Shown: positions 36,588 through 44,107 of the stretch, piece by piece
How positions within the stretch are numbered: position 1 is the first letter of the stretch
How the letters are laid out: every line of letters begins with the position of its first letter
From: Aestuariibacter sp. GS-14
GTDB taxonomy: Bacteria; Pseudomonadota; Gammaproteobacteria; Enterobacterales; Alteromonadaceae
DNA length: 64,000 bases
NCBI RefSeq assembly: GCF_006494365.1
Contig: NZ_VHIP01000001.1
Coordinates: 1 to 64,000 of the forward strand
Reading direction: 5' to 3'
Position numbers and translations under genes: made by a program
The notes under the pieces: model-generated
What the model was told of the DNA's origin: nothing
The model's input: the letters and a program-made list of their open reading frames with translations, nothing else
The model's database searches: none

Positions 36588-37843
36588 TGGCGGGTTCGTT
36601 GAATGCCTCAACACTGAAGTTACTGATTGGCGATGCCCTGAACGAATTACTGTCTCAGAAACTGCGGACGTTTTTAACGTTGTTAGGGATGATATTTGGT
36701 GTCGGCGCAGTAATTGCCATGCTGAATATCGGCAAAGGGGCCGAGCGCGAAGCGCTCAAAATGATTGGTGCCATGGGCCTGCAAAATCTGATAGTTGAAG
36801 CGCACAGTTACAACAAGGACGAATTACAGGAAATACGCGAAGAGTCTCTTGGCCTGACATATTCAGATGTTCTGGCTGCGCTGCACACCCTGCCCTTTAT
36901 CACCGACTACAGTGCTGAAAAGCAAATCAAATTGTTCGCCCTTTACAGCGATTACGCTAAAGCAGATGCAACAGCCGTAGGCGTAACCGCCAGCTATTTT
37001 ACCCTGGCCAGTATGCAGCCTGGCAAAGGGCGGTTACTCTCAGAAGAAGATGAAAAACGCGTTGCCCAGGTCGCGGTGCTGGGTTCAGATGTTGCACGAA
37101 CCCTGTTTGCCGACAACAACCCAATTGGTCAGTACGTTAAAGTGAATCACCTGTGGTTTGAAGTGGTGGGCGTGTTAGCCACTCCCGATTTTAACAAAGA
37201 TGCCTTTCAGGGCGTGAAGTTAGGCGGTGACCGCAATCAGGTGTTTGTACCACTGGCCACCAGTCAAATGAAACTCAGCGCTGATCCGCTGGCGAATGAA
37301 CTGGACGTAGTGAAATTACAGGTTGAAGAGAACTACTCTACCGTACTGGCAGCAAAGGCTGTTAGCCAGCTACTTAGCCAACGCCATGCCGGTGTAGAAG
37401 ACTACCAACTTATCATTCCGGTACAGCTGTTGGCACAACAAGAAAACACCCAGCGCATATTTAACATTGTGATGGCCTGTGTTGCCGGTATCTCTCTCTT
37501 GGTTGGCGGAATCGGGATCATGAATATCATGCTGGCCAATGTGTTGGAACGCACCCGGGAAATAGGCTTACTTCGCGCGGTAGGCGCAACTCAACGTGAT
37601 ATTAAATTGCAATTTATTACCGAAAGCTTTGTTATTTCTGTTGTAGGCGGATTACTAGGAATCGTATTCGGTCTGGTGCTGTCGGAGATCATTGGTTTTT
37701 ACTCAGAATGGGCGGTAAGCTGGTCGCTCACGGCTATTGTGCTTTCGGTGTCAATTTGCTTGTTAGTCGGTGTGGGCTTCGGCGTATTTCCAGCAATCAA
37801 GGCATCGAAACTCAATCCAATCGATGCACTGCATACCGATTAG
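36587..37843 (+). CDS. MacB-type ABC transporter permease
   Basis: A 418-residue FtsX-family permease: an N-terminal membrane helix (about 27-50, TFLTLLGMIFGVGAVIAML), a large periplasmic MacB-core domain (about 55-290), and three C-terminal helices with the GGIGIMNIMLANVLERTREIG and EIIGFYSEW segments and the LNPIDAL ending typical of this family. The ATPase is a separate gene at the head of the operon, unlike fused MacB. No TolC-type outer-membrane gene is linked, so the complex would use one encoded elsewhere, or none. Confidence 0.93.
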   Translation: MAGSLNASTLKLLIGDALNELLSQKLRTFLTLLGMIFGVGAVIAMLNIGKGAEREALKMIGAMGLQNLIVEAHSYNKDELQEIREESLGLTYSDVLAALHTLPFITDYSAEKQIKLFALYSDYAKADATAVGVTASYFTLASMQPGKGRLLSEEDEKRVAQVAVLGSDVARTLFADNNPIGQYVKVNHLWFEVVGVLATPDFNKDAFQGVKLGGDRNQVFVPLATSQMKLSADPLANELDVVKLQVEENYSTVLAAKAVSQLLSQRHAGVEDYQLIIPVQLLAQQENTQRIFNIVMACVAGISLLVGGIGIMNIMLANVLERTREIGLLRAVGATQRDIKLQFITESFVISVVGGLLGIVFGLVLSEIIGFYSEWAVSWSLTAIVLSVSICLLVGVGFGVFPAIKASKLNPIDALHTD

Positions 37844-37944
37844 GCAGTAATGCTAACTTATCTCGGAATGGCCTGTTTTCATCCCTGTTGGCAAATTGAT
37901 GTTGATTAAGCAATTAACCAGCGCGCATTGACCCATCATAATGG

Positions 37945-38460
37945 TCAAATTGCAAATGTGGAGGCCGTAACAACGGTTTCAGGCAGTACCTGTGTATCAT
38001 CCGGAATTGTCGCACCGGGCAGCACACTGCAACGCGCCCCCAGTGTTACATTATTGCCTATATGGATAGCGTGGGCCTGTTGCCAGCCCGCCTTGCGTTT
38101 TTGCTCTTCAATAGGATGGGTAACCGTGGCAATGACCACGCCATCTTCAATCACCACGCTTGCGCCAAGCGTGACTGTGTTGTGATCAAGGATCACCACG
38201 TTGTTTTTAATAATGAGTGGTCCGTTGCACACAATATTCACGCCGAAATCGCACGCAAACCGCTCACCTATTTCAACGTTAACTGCATGGGGAAGTAATT
38301 GCTGAATGGCATCTTTGCGGACTTGTTTGTTGTGATTTGGTTGATTGATCAGCCAGCAAAGCTGCGCAGCCCGCTCTCTCAGCGTCAGTAATGCCGGTGA
38401 ATGCGCTAAATACCAGTCGCCATTTTGCATGACCTGCCAAACGTCGCTTGAGGTTACCAC
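37945..38460 (-). CDS. Hexapeptide-repeat acyltransferase (Maa/NodL-like)
   Basis: A 171-residue left-handed beta-helix transferase of the maltose/nodulation O-acetyltransferase group. The N-terminal helical segment MQNGDWYLAHSPALL matches the Maa/NodL start, hexapeptide repeats run through VILDHNTVTLGASVVIEDGVVI, and the likely catalytic His is in ATVTHP (about residue 115). The C-terminus is shorter than usual and lacks the VPAK ending. The start is GTG 38460; an ATG ten codons later is an alternative. It begins 7 bases after the end of a decayed gene. Confidence 0.8.
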   Translation of the reverse strand: MVTSSDVWQVMQNGDWYLAHSPALLTLRERAAQLCWLINQPNHNKQVRKDAIQQLLPHAVNVEIGERFACDFGVNIVCNGPLIIKNNVVILDHNTVTLGASVVIEDGVVIATVTHPIEEQKRKAGWQQAHAIHIGNNVTLGARCSVLPGATIPDDTQVLPETVVTASTFAI

Positions 38461-38467
38461 TTCTGCT

Positions 38468-38910
38468 TCATTTTATTGTTGAACATGGTACAGCATCATA
38501 ATCGATACCTTGGCCTAATGCATGGACAAATGTGATGTTTGCGGGGTAAATGCCTTCTGGAATAGTCTGGATGATGCCAAGATTTGTCCCTTTCAAGACT
38601 TGTTCATCAAGGTAGTAAAAAAACTCTCACACCATGCCACTGGGGGAGGCGTCATAATGGATGTAGCAAGCAACGGTATCAAAAAAGGCTGAATCGTGAT
38701 TTGGTTGGCACTGAATAAATGACATCTATCCATTGGTTTTCAATACATCGTCAAACAGAGCAATTTTATCTGTTGAAAAGTACCCGGCTAAAGCAACAGC
38801 TGATTGTTGATGGTTCAACATAGCAACCGTTTTTGACGCTACATTAACGGGGCTTGTTGCGAGGGTTAGTGAAGCAAACAGAGTTATACCAATTTCTTTC
38901 CGGCACAAAA
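38468..38910 (-). pseudogene. Decayed gene with two in-frame stop codons
   Basis: One minus-strand frame stays readable over about 147 codons but is broken by TAG at 38726-38728 and TGA at 38627-38629, ending in TGA at 38468-38470. The pieces read like real protein: a hydrophobic start (ITLFASLTLATSPVNVASK, like a signal peptide without an initiator Met), then FSTDKIALFDDVL, then FFDTVACYIHYDASPSGMV, and after the second stop EFFYYLDEQVLKGTN and IPEGIYPANITFVHALG. I do not recognise the family. The 5' end runs into the rplS terminator, so the start is probably lost. Read-through of TGA or TAG is a remote alternative. Confidence 0.6.
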
Positions 38911-38935
38911 AAGCCCGCAACAAGTGCGGGCTTTT
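38907..38935 (-). terminator. Terminator of the rpsP-rimM-trmD-rplS operon
   Basis: On the minus strand AAAAGCCCGC / GCGGGCTTTTTT with a 7-nt loop and a T-run, about 33 bases after the rplS stop codon. The stem is GC-rich and the T-run is on the rplS side. Confidence 0.92.
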
Positions 38936-38967
38936 CGAAGTTAACAGTAACGCAAGGATTAGTAATC

Positions 38968-39327
38968 TTAGTTAAGCTTTTCTTTGATACGTGCAGATTT
39001 ACCTGAACGCTCACGAAGATAGTAAAGCTTGGCGCGACGAACTGCACCGCGACGTTTCACTTCAATAGAAGATACCGCCGGGCTGTGTGTTTGGAACACA
39101 CGCTCTACGCCTTCGCCATTTGAAATTTTACGTACTGTAAAAGACGAGTGAAGACCACGGTTACGCTTAGCGATAACAACACCTTCGTATGCCTGAAGAC
39201 GCTCTTTGTCACCTTCAGTTACACGAACTTTAACAATCACTGTGTCACCTGGGCCGAACGCAGGAACATCAGATTTAAGCTGTGCTTGCTCAATTTTTTT
39301 GATGATATCTTGACTGACTTTGCTCAT
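38968..39327 (-). CDS. rplS: 50S ribosomal protein L19
   Basis: A 119-residue L19, at the interface of the ribosomal subunits. Family segments: [74 protein letters not shown]. Two ATGs are adjacent in frame; the second is five bases from AGAGG and is chosen. Last gene of rpsP-rimM-trmD-rplS, with a 19-base gap to trmD. Confidence 0.98.
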   Translation of the reverse strand: MSKVSQDIIKKIEQAQLKSDVPAFGPGDTVIVKVRVTEGDKERLQAYEGVVIAKRNRGLHSSFTVRKISNGEGVERVFQTHSPAVSSIEVKRRGAVRRAKLYYLRERSGKSARIKEKLN

Positions 39328-39346
39328 CATATCCTCTCAATCCTAG

Positions 39347-40108
39347 TTAACTGTCATCTTGCTGCAACGACGCCTGAAATGCTTCTAGCAAGCGTTGCTG
39401 CTCCTCAGTCAGAGCTAGGTCGTTTAATAACTCAGGGCGACGCAACCAGGTTCTACCCAGTGCTTGTTGCAATCGCCACTGTCTGATTTTTTCGTGATCA
39501 CCGCTCAACAATACCGGCGGAACCGCTTTCCCATCCAATACTTCAGGTCGCGTATAGTGCGGGCAATCCAACAAACCATGAGTAAATGAGTCTTCAATTG
39601 CAGAGTCGCTGTGACCCAGTACCCCGGGTACTAACCGGGCAATTGCATCCATCATTACCATGGCTGGCAGTTCGCCACCACTTAGCACGTAATCACCAAT
39701 CGACCATTCTTCGTCAACATGGCTTTCAATTACACGCTCATCGACACCTTCGTACCGACCACACAACAAAATTAATTTGTCGTGCGTAGCAAGTGCTTTC
39801 ACACCCGCCTGGTCAAGTGGTTTGCCCTGCGGAGACAGGTAAATCACTTTACTGTTTTCACCACCCGCCTGTTTGGCTGCGGTGATAGCGTCTGTAAGTG
39901 GTTTCACCATCATCAGCATTCCGGGACCACCGCCATAAGGGCGATCATCTACCGTACGATGACGATCGTGCGTGAAATCACGTGGGTTAAAATGCTCAAT
40001 GGTCAGTTGCCCGTTTTTAACAGCCCGGCCTATTACACCTTGTTGAGTAAAAGGACCAAACATGTCTGGAAACAAACTGATTACACCAAACCACTTTGCC
40101 GCGGTCAC
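39347..40108 (-). CDS. trmD: tRNA (guanine-37-N1)-methyltransferase TrmD
   Basis: SPOUT-fold methyltransferase that makes m1G37 in tRNAs reading CNN codons, preventing frameshifts. The 253-residue protein has the N-terminal knot domain (about 1-165) with [27 protein letters not shown], and the [26 protein letters not shown] region that binds S-adenosylmethionine, and a C-terminal tRNA-binding domain. It directly follows rimM with no gap and precedes rplS. Confidence 0.98.
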   Translation of the reverse strand: MTAAKWFGVISLFPDMFGPFTQQGVIGRAVKNGQLTIEHFNPRDFTHDRHRTVDDRPYGGGPGMLMMVKPLTDAITAAKQAGGENSKVIYLSPQGKPLDQAGVKALATHDKLILLCGRYEGVDERVIESHVDEEWSIGDYVLSGGELPAMVMMDAIARLVPGVLGHSDSAIEDSFTHGLLDCPHYTRPEVLDGKAVPPVLLSGDHEKIRQWRLQQALGRTWLRRPELLNDLALTEEQQRLLEAFQASLQQDDS

Positions 40109-40630
40109 TTAGAACCCCGGTTCCCAGTCGACTGTGATAACGCGTTCCACTTTATTTACCGTTTGCACGACAGAGTCGAACACAAACGGCACTAATCTTT
40201 CTTTTTGACCAAAAGCATCGTTCCCTTTTGCCCGGATGCGTAACACATCGTTAGCGCCAGTATTAAACACTTCTGTAACCGTACCCAGTTCGTAACCTTG
40301 CGTTGTTACTACCTGCATACCGGTTAGCTCCCGCCAGTAAAATTCACCTTCGTCCAATTCTGGCAGTTGCTCGGCATCAATAGCGATGTCCAGGTTTTTG
40401 ATGCGCTCGGCATCATCCCGGGTATCAACCCCATCAAGCTTTGCAACCAAGGCTTTACCATGCGGTCGCCACTGGTCAACCTGGTATTCTTTTCCGTCAG
40501 CCAGTAACCACGGGCTGTAGTCAAAAATACCTTCTGGTACATCGGTATAGCTGTTGATCTTGACCCAACCTTTCACACCATACGATGCACCGATTTTGCC
40601 AATAACCACTTTGTCAGACGCGAGACTCAT
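40109..40630 (-). CDS. rimM: 16S rRNA processing protein RimM
   Basis: Assembly factor for the 30S head that binds ribosomal protein S19. The 173-residue protein has an N-terminal RimM domain (about 8-92, IGKIGASYGVKGWVKINSYTD) and a C-terminal PRC-barrel (about 98-170, FYWRELTGMQV). It sits between rpsP (21-base gap) and trmD (immediately adjacent), the usual order. Confidence 0.97.
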   Translation of the reverse strand: MSLASDKVVIGKIGASYGVKGWVKINSYTDVPEGIFDYSPWLLADGKEYQVDQWRPHGKALVAKLDGVDTRDDAERIKNLDIAIDAEQLPELDEGEFYWRELTGMQVVTTQGYELGTVTEVFNTGANDVLRIRAKGNDAFGQKERLVPFVFDSVVQTVNKVERVITVDWEPGF

Positions 40631-40651
40631 CTATACCACCAGTTATGCAGC

Positions 40652-40903
40652 TTATGCCGCAGATTTTTTAGCTTCTTTTACCAGAGAGGTAACACGCTCA
40701 GACAAGCTCGCGCCTACGCCAACCCAGTATTCAACACGCTCAAGATCTAAACGCAGACGTTCTGCTTGACCTTGTGCAGTTGGGTTGAAGAAACCTACGT
40801 TTTCAATGAAACGACCGTTTCTTGCGCGACTGCTGTCAGCCACCACTACTTGATAAAATGGACGCTTTTTGGCGCCACCACGCTGTAAACGAATAGTAAC
40901 CAT
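40652..40903 (-). CDS. rpsP: 30S ribosomal protein S16
   Basis: An 83-residue S16 with the diagnostic start [25 protein letters not shown] and the [13 protein letters not shown] segment. First gene of its operon, preceded by a strong promoter at 40990-41017. In E. coli the ffh gene lies just upstream of rpsP; here ffh is about 15.6 kb away. Confidence 0.98.
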   Translation of the reverse strand: MVTIRLQRGGAKKRPFYQVVVADSSRARNGRFIENVGFFNPTAQGQAERLRLDLERVEYWVGVGASLSERVTSLVKEAKKSAA

Positions 40904-40989
40904 AAATGCCTCAAACTCGTTGTAGCGTTACCGTTAACTTAACCTTTGCCCCAGTTGTATACACAACGTACAAGGCGAAAGGCCGCGGA

Positions 40990-41017
40990 ATTATACGTAT
41001 CCAACAACAAATTGCAA
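40990..41017 (-). promoter_or_regulatory. Promoter of the rpsP operon
   Basis: On the minus strand, -35 TTGCAA (41012-41017), 16-nt spacer, perfect -10 TATAAT (40990-40995) and a GC-rich discriminator TCCGCGGCC typical of ribosomal genes under stringent control. The start would be about 75 bases upstream of the rpsP ATG. Confidence 0.8.
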
Positions 41018-41153
41018 GGTTAAAGCTCGATAAAAGCGTGATTAGCTTTACGTTTTTTCTGTTACAGTGGCTAATTCGTCCGAATAGTCGTACCTTTCGC
41101 CTGCTATCACCGGCAGAATCGTGATCTTTACGCATTCATCAAGGTATGATTAC

Positions 41154-41193
41154 GCACGGAATGAGGCTCTTCTATATCAACCGCATTCCGTGC
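41154..41193. repeat. Inverted repeat upstream of the MsbA-related exporter gene
   Basis: Perfect 10-bp arms GCACGGAATG (41154-41163) and CATTCCGTGC (41184-41193) around a 20-nt spacer, ending 28 bases before the start codon. It could be an operator or a hairpin in the 5' untranslated region. Between rpsP and this gene (40904-41221) I see the rpsP promoter and this repeat but no gene. Confidence 0.6.
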
Positions 41194-41221
41194 ATTTCAA
41201 ACTGACCAATCAGAGGTTCAC

Positions 41222-42955
41222 TTGATCACAACAAAAGACGTCCTTAGCTGGCTGCTGGGTTTACTTGCTCCTTACAAAAAACACGTTGCACTGGCGCTCC
41301 TGGCACTTTTTATTGCTGCCTCAGCCTGGCTGTTATTGGGACAAGGCATAAAGCTTACCGTTGATGAGGGCATGAATGCCGACCAACTCAACGAGCTGAA
41401 TGCCGCCATTGGCTGGGTACTGGCGTTTACAGTGCTGGGTTGTCTGGCGACCTACTTTCGGTTTTACCTGATGACGTGGTTGGGCGAGCGTATCAGTGCT
41501 GACATTCGTATTAATGTGTACAACCATTTGTTATCGCTAACGCCTGGCTTTTTTGCCGAAACCCGCACCGGTGAAGTGATATCGCGGTTTACCAACGATA
41601 CCGCCGTAATTCAAACAGTGGTGGGTATGAGCTTATCCATGGCCCTTCGCTCAGTTATTGGATTTGTTGGTGCACTCATTCTTATGGCCATTACCAGTCC
41701 GCTGCTGACACTATGTGTGCTAGGTGCGGTGCCACTGATTCTGGTGCCTTTGCGGCTCATTGCACCGAAAGTAAGAGCCTATTCGCGATTAAGTCAGGAC
41801 CGGATAGCTGATATTGGTGCTCAGGTTGATGAAACCCTTCATGAGATCATGGTTGTGCAGGCTTTCACAGCGGAACAGGCTGAACGCAACAAGTTTACCA
41901 ACACCGTGCATTCGGCGCTGGACGCTGCTTCAATTCGCATTCATTTTCGTTCAATGCTGATTGGCATCATCATGCTGGTGAGTATGCTATCTATCATTGG
42001 CATTGGCTGGCTGGGCATTCGCCAGGTATTAACCGGGGAAATATCCGCAGGTCAGTTATCCGCCTTTTTGTTTTATGCCGTGTTCGCCGGCAGCAGTATT
42101 GCCACTATCAGCGAAGTTTTAGGGGAAATTCAGCGTGGCGTAGGCGCCAGTGAACGACTCCTCGAATTGCTTGGCACCAAGCCGGAGAATGCAGGTGGAA
42201 ATGTTCATGCTGAGATATGCCAAGAGCCACCGGCTATTCAGTTTAACCAGGTAGCGTTTAGCTATAGCCCCGCTGTGCCACTCTTTAATGAGCTTACGTT
42301 AACCATTCACCCCGGCGAGTGTGTGGCACTGGTTGGTCCCAGTGGCGCCGGCAAGTCAACATTGTTTCAACTGCTCCTGCGTTTTTACCAAATCAGCGGC
42401 GGTAGTATTACCATTAATCAGCACAATATTAACGACCTCTCGTTACAAAGTTTGCGCGAGCACATTGCTTTAGTGCCGCAGGAACCGGTTATTTTTGCTG
42501 CTACGGTAGCCGATAATATTCGTTATGGCAGGCCAGGAGCCAGCGACGAGGAAGTTACAATGGCTGCACAGCAGGCGTTTGCCGATGAATTCATTCTGCA
42601 ATTGTCTCGCGGTTACGCAACCGAATTAGGCGAGCGCGGTGTAAAACTATCCGGCGGTCAGCGCCAGCGTATTGCCATAGCCCGCGCCATTCTTGCCAAC
42701 CGCCCTATTCTGCTGCTGGATGAGGCCACCAGCGCGCTGGATGCCGTAAGCGAACACAAGGTACAACAGGCACTCAGTAACTTAATTAAAGGCCGCACCA
42801 CGTTAGTGATCGCCCACCGCCTTGCGACAGTACAAATGACCAATAGAATTCTGGTGATGGAAAATGGTGCCATACGCAATGCCGGTACCCATGCCGAACT
42901 CATGAAAAACGACACTCTGTATCGTGAATACGCTGAACTACAACTGATGGACTAG
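41222..42955 (+). CDS. MsbA-related ABC exporter (fused membrane and ATPase domains)
   Basis: A 577-residue half-transporter of the ABCB type. Six predicted membrane helices (about 20-300) include the coupling segment with FFAETRTGEVISRFTNDT, followed by the ATPase domain (about 335-575) with Walker A GPSGAGKST, signature LSGGQRQRIAIARA, Walker B LLLDEATSALD and the switch His in IAHRLAT. The start is TTG 41222, five bases after AGAGG, and no ATG fits as well. MsbA itself flips lipid A; this MsbA-like group has unknown substrates and works as a homodimer. Confidence 0.92.
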   Translation: MITTKDVLSWLLGLLAPYKKHVALALLALFIAASAWLLLGQGIKLTVDEGMNADQLNELNAAIGWVLAFTVLGCLATYFRFYLMTWLGERISADIRINVYNHLLSLTPGFFAETRTGEVISRFTNDTAVIQTVVGMSLSMALRSVIGFVGALILMAITSPLLTLCVLGAVPLILVPLRLIAPKVRAYSRLSQDRIADIGAQVDETLHEIMVVQAFTAEQAERNKFTNTVHSALDAASIRIHFRSMLIGIIMLVSMLSIIGIGWLGIRQVLTGEISAGQLSAFLFYAVFAGSSIATISEVLGEIQRGVGASERLLELLGTKPENAGGNVHAEICQEPPAIQFNQVAFSYSPAVPLFNELTLTIHPGECVALVGPSGAGKSTLFQLLLRFYQISGGSITINQHNINDLSLQSLREHIALVPQEPVIFAATVADNIRYGRPGASDEEVTMAAQQAFADEFILQLSRGYATELGERGVKLSGGQRQRIAIARAILANRPILLLDEATSALDAVSEHKVQQALSNLIKGRTTLVIAHRLATVQMTNRILVMENGAIRNAGTHAELMKNDTLYREYAELQLMD

Positions 42956-42974
42956 AGACCAATAGCTTCATTAG

Positions 42975-42992
42975 TAATAATACGCATTATTA
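42975..42992. promoter_or_regulatory. Inverted repeat 1 upstream of the RND operon
   Basis: TAATAAT-ACGC-ATTATTA, perfect 7-bp arms with a 4-nt spacer, between the ABC exporter stop and the RND adaptor start. AT-rich, so chance is possible; its equal spacer to the next repeat makes it worth noting as a possible operator. Confidence 0.4.
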
Positions 42993-43011
42993 TTTGATGA
43001 CTAATTTTGTT

Positions 43012-43031
43012 GATCAGACGAATGTCTGATC
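43012..43031. promoter_or_regulatory. Inverted repeat 2 upstream of the RND operon
   Basis: GATCAGAC-GAAT-GTCTGATC, perfect 8-bp arms with a 4-nt spacer, 20 bases before the adaptor ATG. Position fits a repressor site or a hairpin in the leader. TetR-type regulators of RND pumps bind sites of this size; no regulator gene is adjacent. Confidence 0.5.
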
Positions 43032-43051
43032 GCTATATCCATGGACACAAC

Positions 43052-44107
43052 ATGCGAACACTTAAAACAATAACAACGCCTTTATTCTTAGTCCTGGGCC
43101 TGAGTCTCGCTCAGACGCCAGCACATGCTCAAAGCTGGGGCGGCGGAAATCGCCCTAAACTGGTGGTACTCAATAAAATTGAATTCCAACACGAACAAAA
43201 TACGGTTCAGGCCGTGGGTACCGCAGAAGCCATACGAGCCGTCACCCTGTATCCGGCGGTTGCCGATGAAGTCACCGCCGTCAACTTCAAACCCGGGCAA
43301 AAAGTCAATAAAGGCGATGTATTGTTAACACTGGACGATCGACGTCAGGTAGTAGCGGTTCAACGTGCAGAAATTCAGTTGAAAGAAGCCGAGCGCGCGT
43401 TACAGCGACTCATTGACAGCCAGTCCCGTGGAGCGGTAGCACAAAGCGATATCGACCTGGCTACCACAACCCGGGATTTGGCTAAAGTGACCCTCAATGA
43501 AGCCAAAGCCGATTTAGCCGATCGCAGTATTGTTGCCCCATTTAGCGGGTTCGTTGGCCTCACCGACGTTGAAGTAGGTGATCGCATTACCACCACCACC
43601 CCGGTAACCACGCTGGACGATCGCAGTGCCCTTTATGTCAATTTCCGAGCACCTGAATCGTCTGTAGATCTATTGCAAAGCGAGTCTACCGTTGAATTAC
43701 AACCCTGGTCTAACCGCGACATCAGCCTCACTGCCAAAATTGCGCAGCTCGATTCTCGTATCAGCACCACCGACCGCACAATAGCAGCACGGGCATTGCT
43801 GGACAACACCAACGATCAATATCGTCCGGGCATGAGTTTCAGAGTCAATCTGACACTGCACGGTGAACGCTTCGCAGCAATCCCTGAATCGGCTTTACTA
43901 TGGGGTGCGACTGGCGCATATATCTATAAAGCAGTAGAAGGCAAAGCCAAGCGCGTAGACGTTAGCGTGCATCAGCGCCTGCGCGGCACTATTTTAGTGT
44001 CGGGAGAACTGGGTGAAGGAGATTTACTGATAGCCGAAGGCATACAGCGTCTGCGCGAAGGTCAGGAAGTCACCACCTCACTGGCACGAGGAAATGCCAA
44101 TGAGTAA
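43052..44107 (+). CDS. RND efflux periplasmic adaptor subunit
   Basis: A 351-residue membrane-fusion protein of an RND pump, with a signal peptide ending near AHAQS, a half lipoyl motif (FKPGQKVNKGDVLLTLDDR), a short coiled-coil hairpin (about 90-160), IVAPFSGFVGLTDVEVGDRI, a barrel domain (about 190-280) and a membrane-proximal domain (about 285-350). The ATG at 43052 is chosen because it opens the signal peptide; a TTG frame from 43007 is longer and less likely. It overlaps the transporter gene by 8 bases. Confidence 0.92.
   Translation: MRTLKTITTPLFLVLGLSLAQTPAHAQSWGGGNRPKLVVLNKIEFQHEQNTVQAVGTAEAIRAVTLYPAVADEVTAVNFKPGQKVNKGDVLLTLDDRRQVVAVQRAEIQLKEAERALQRLIDSQSRGAVAQSDIDLATTTRDLAKVTLNEAKADLADRSIVAPFSGFVGLTDVEVGDRITTTTPVTTLDDRSALYVNFRAPESSVDLLQSESTVELQPWSNRDISLTAKIAQLDSRISTTDRTIAARALLDNTNDQYRPGMSFRVNLTLHGERFAAIPESALLWGATGAYIYKAVEGKAKRVDVSVHQRLRGTILVSGELGEGDLLIAEGIQRLREGQEVTTSLARGNANE

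Noticed and set aside
38726..38923. 65-codon frame starting at a TTG inside the rplS terminator
   Set aside because: The start codon falls in the terminator hairpin; the readable part is better explained as the first fragment of the decayed gene at 38468-38910.
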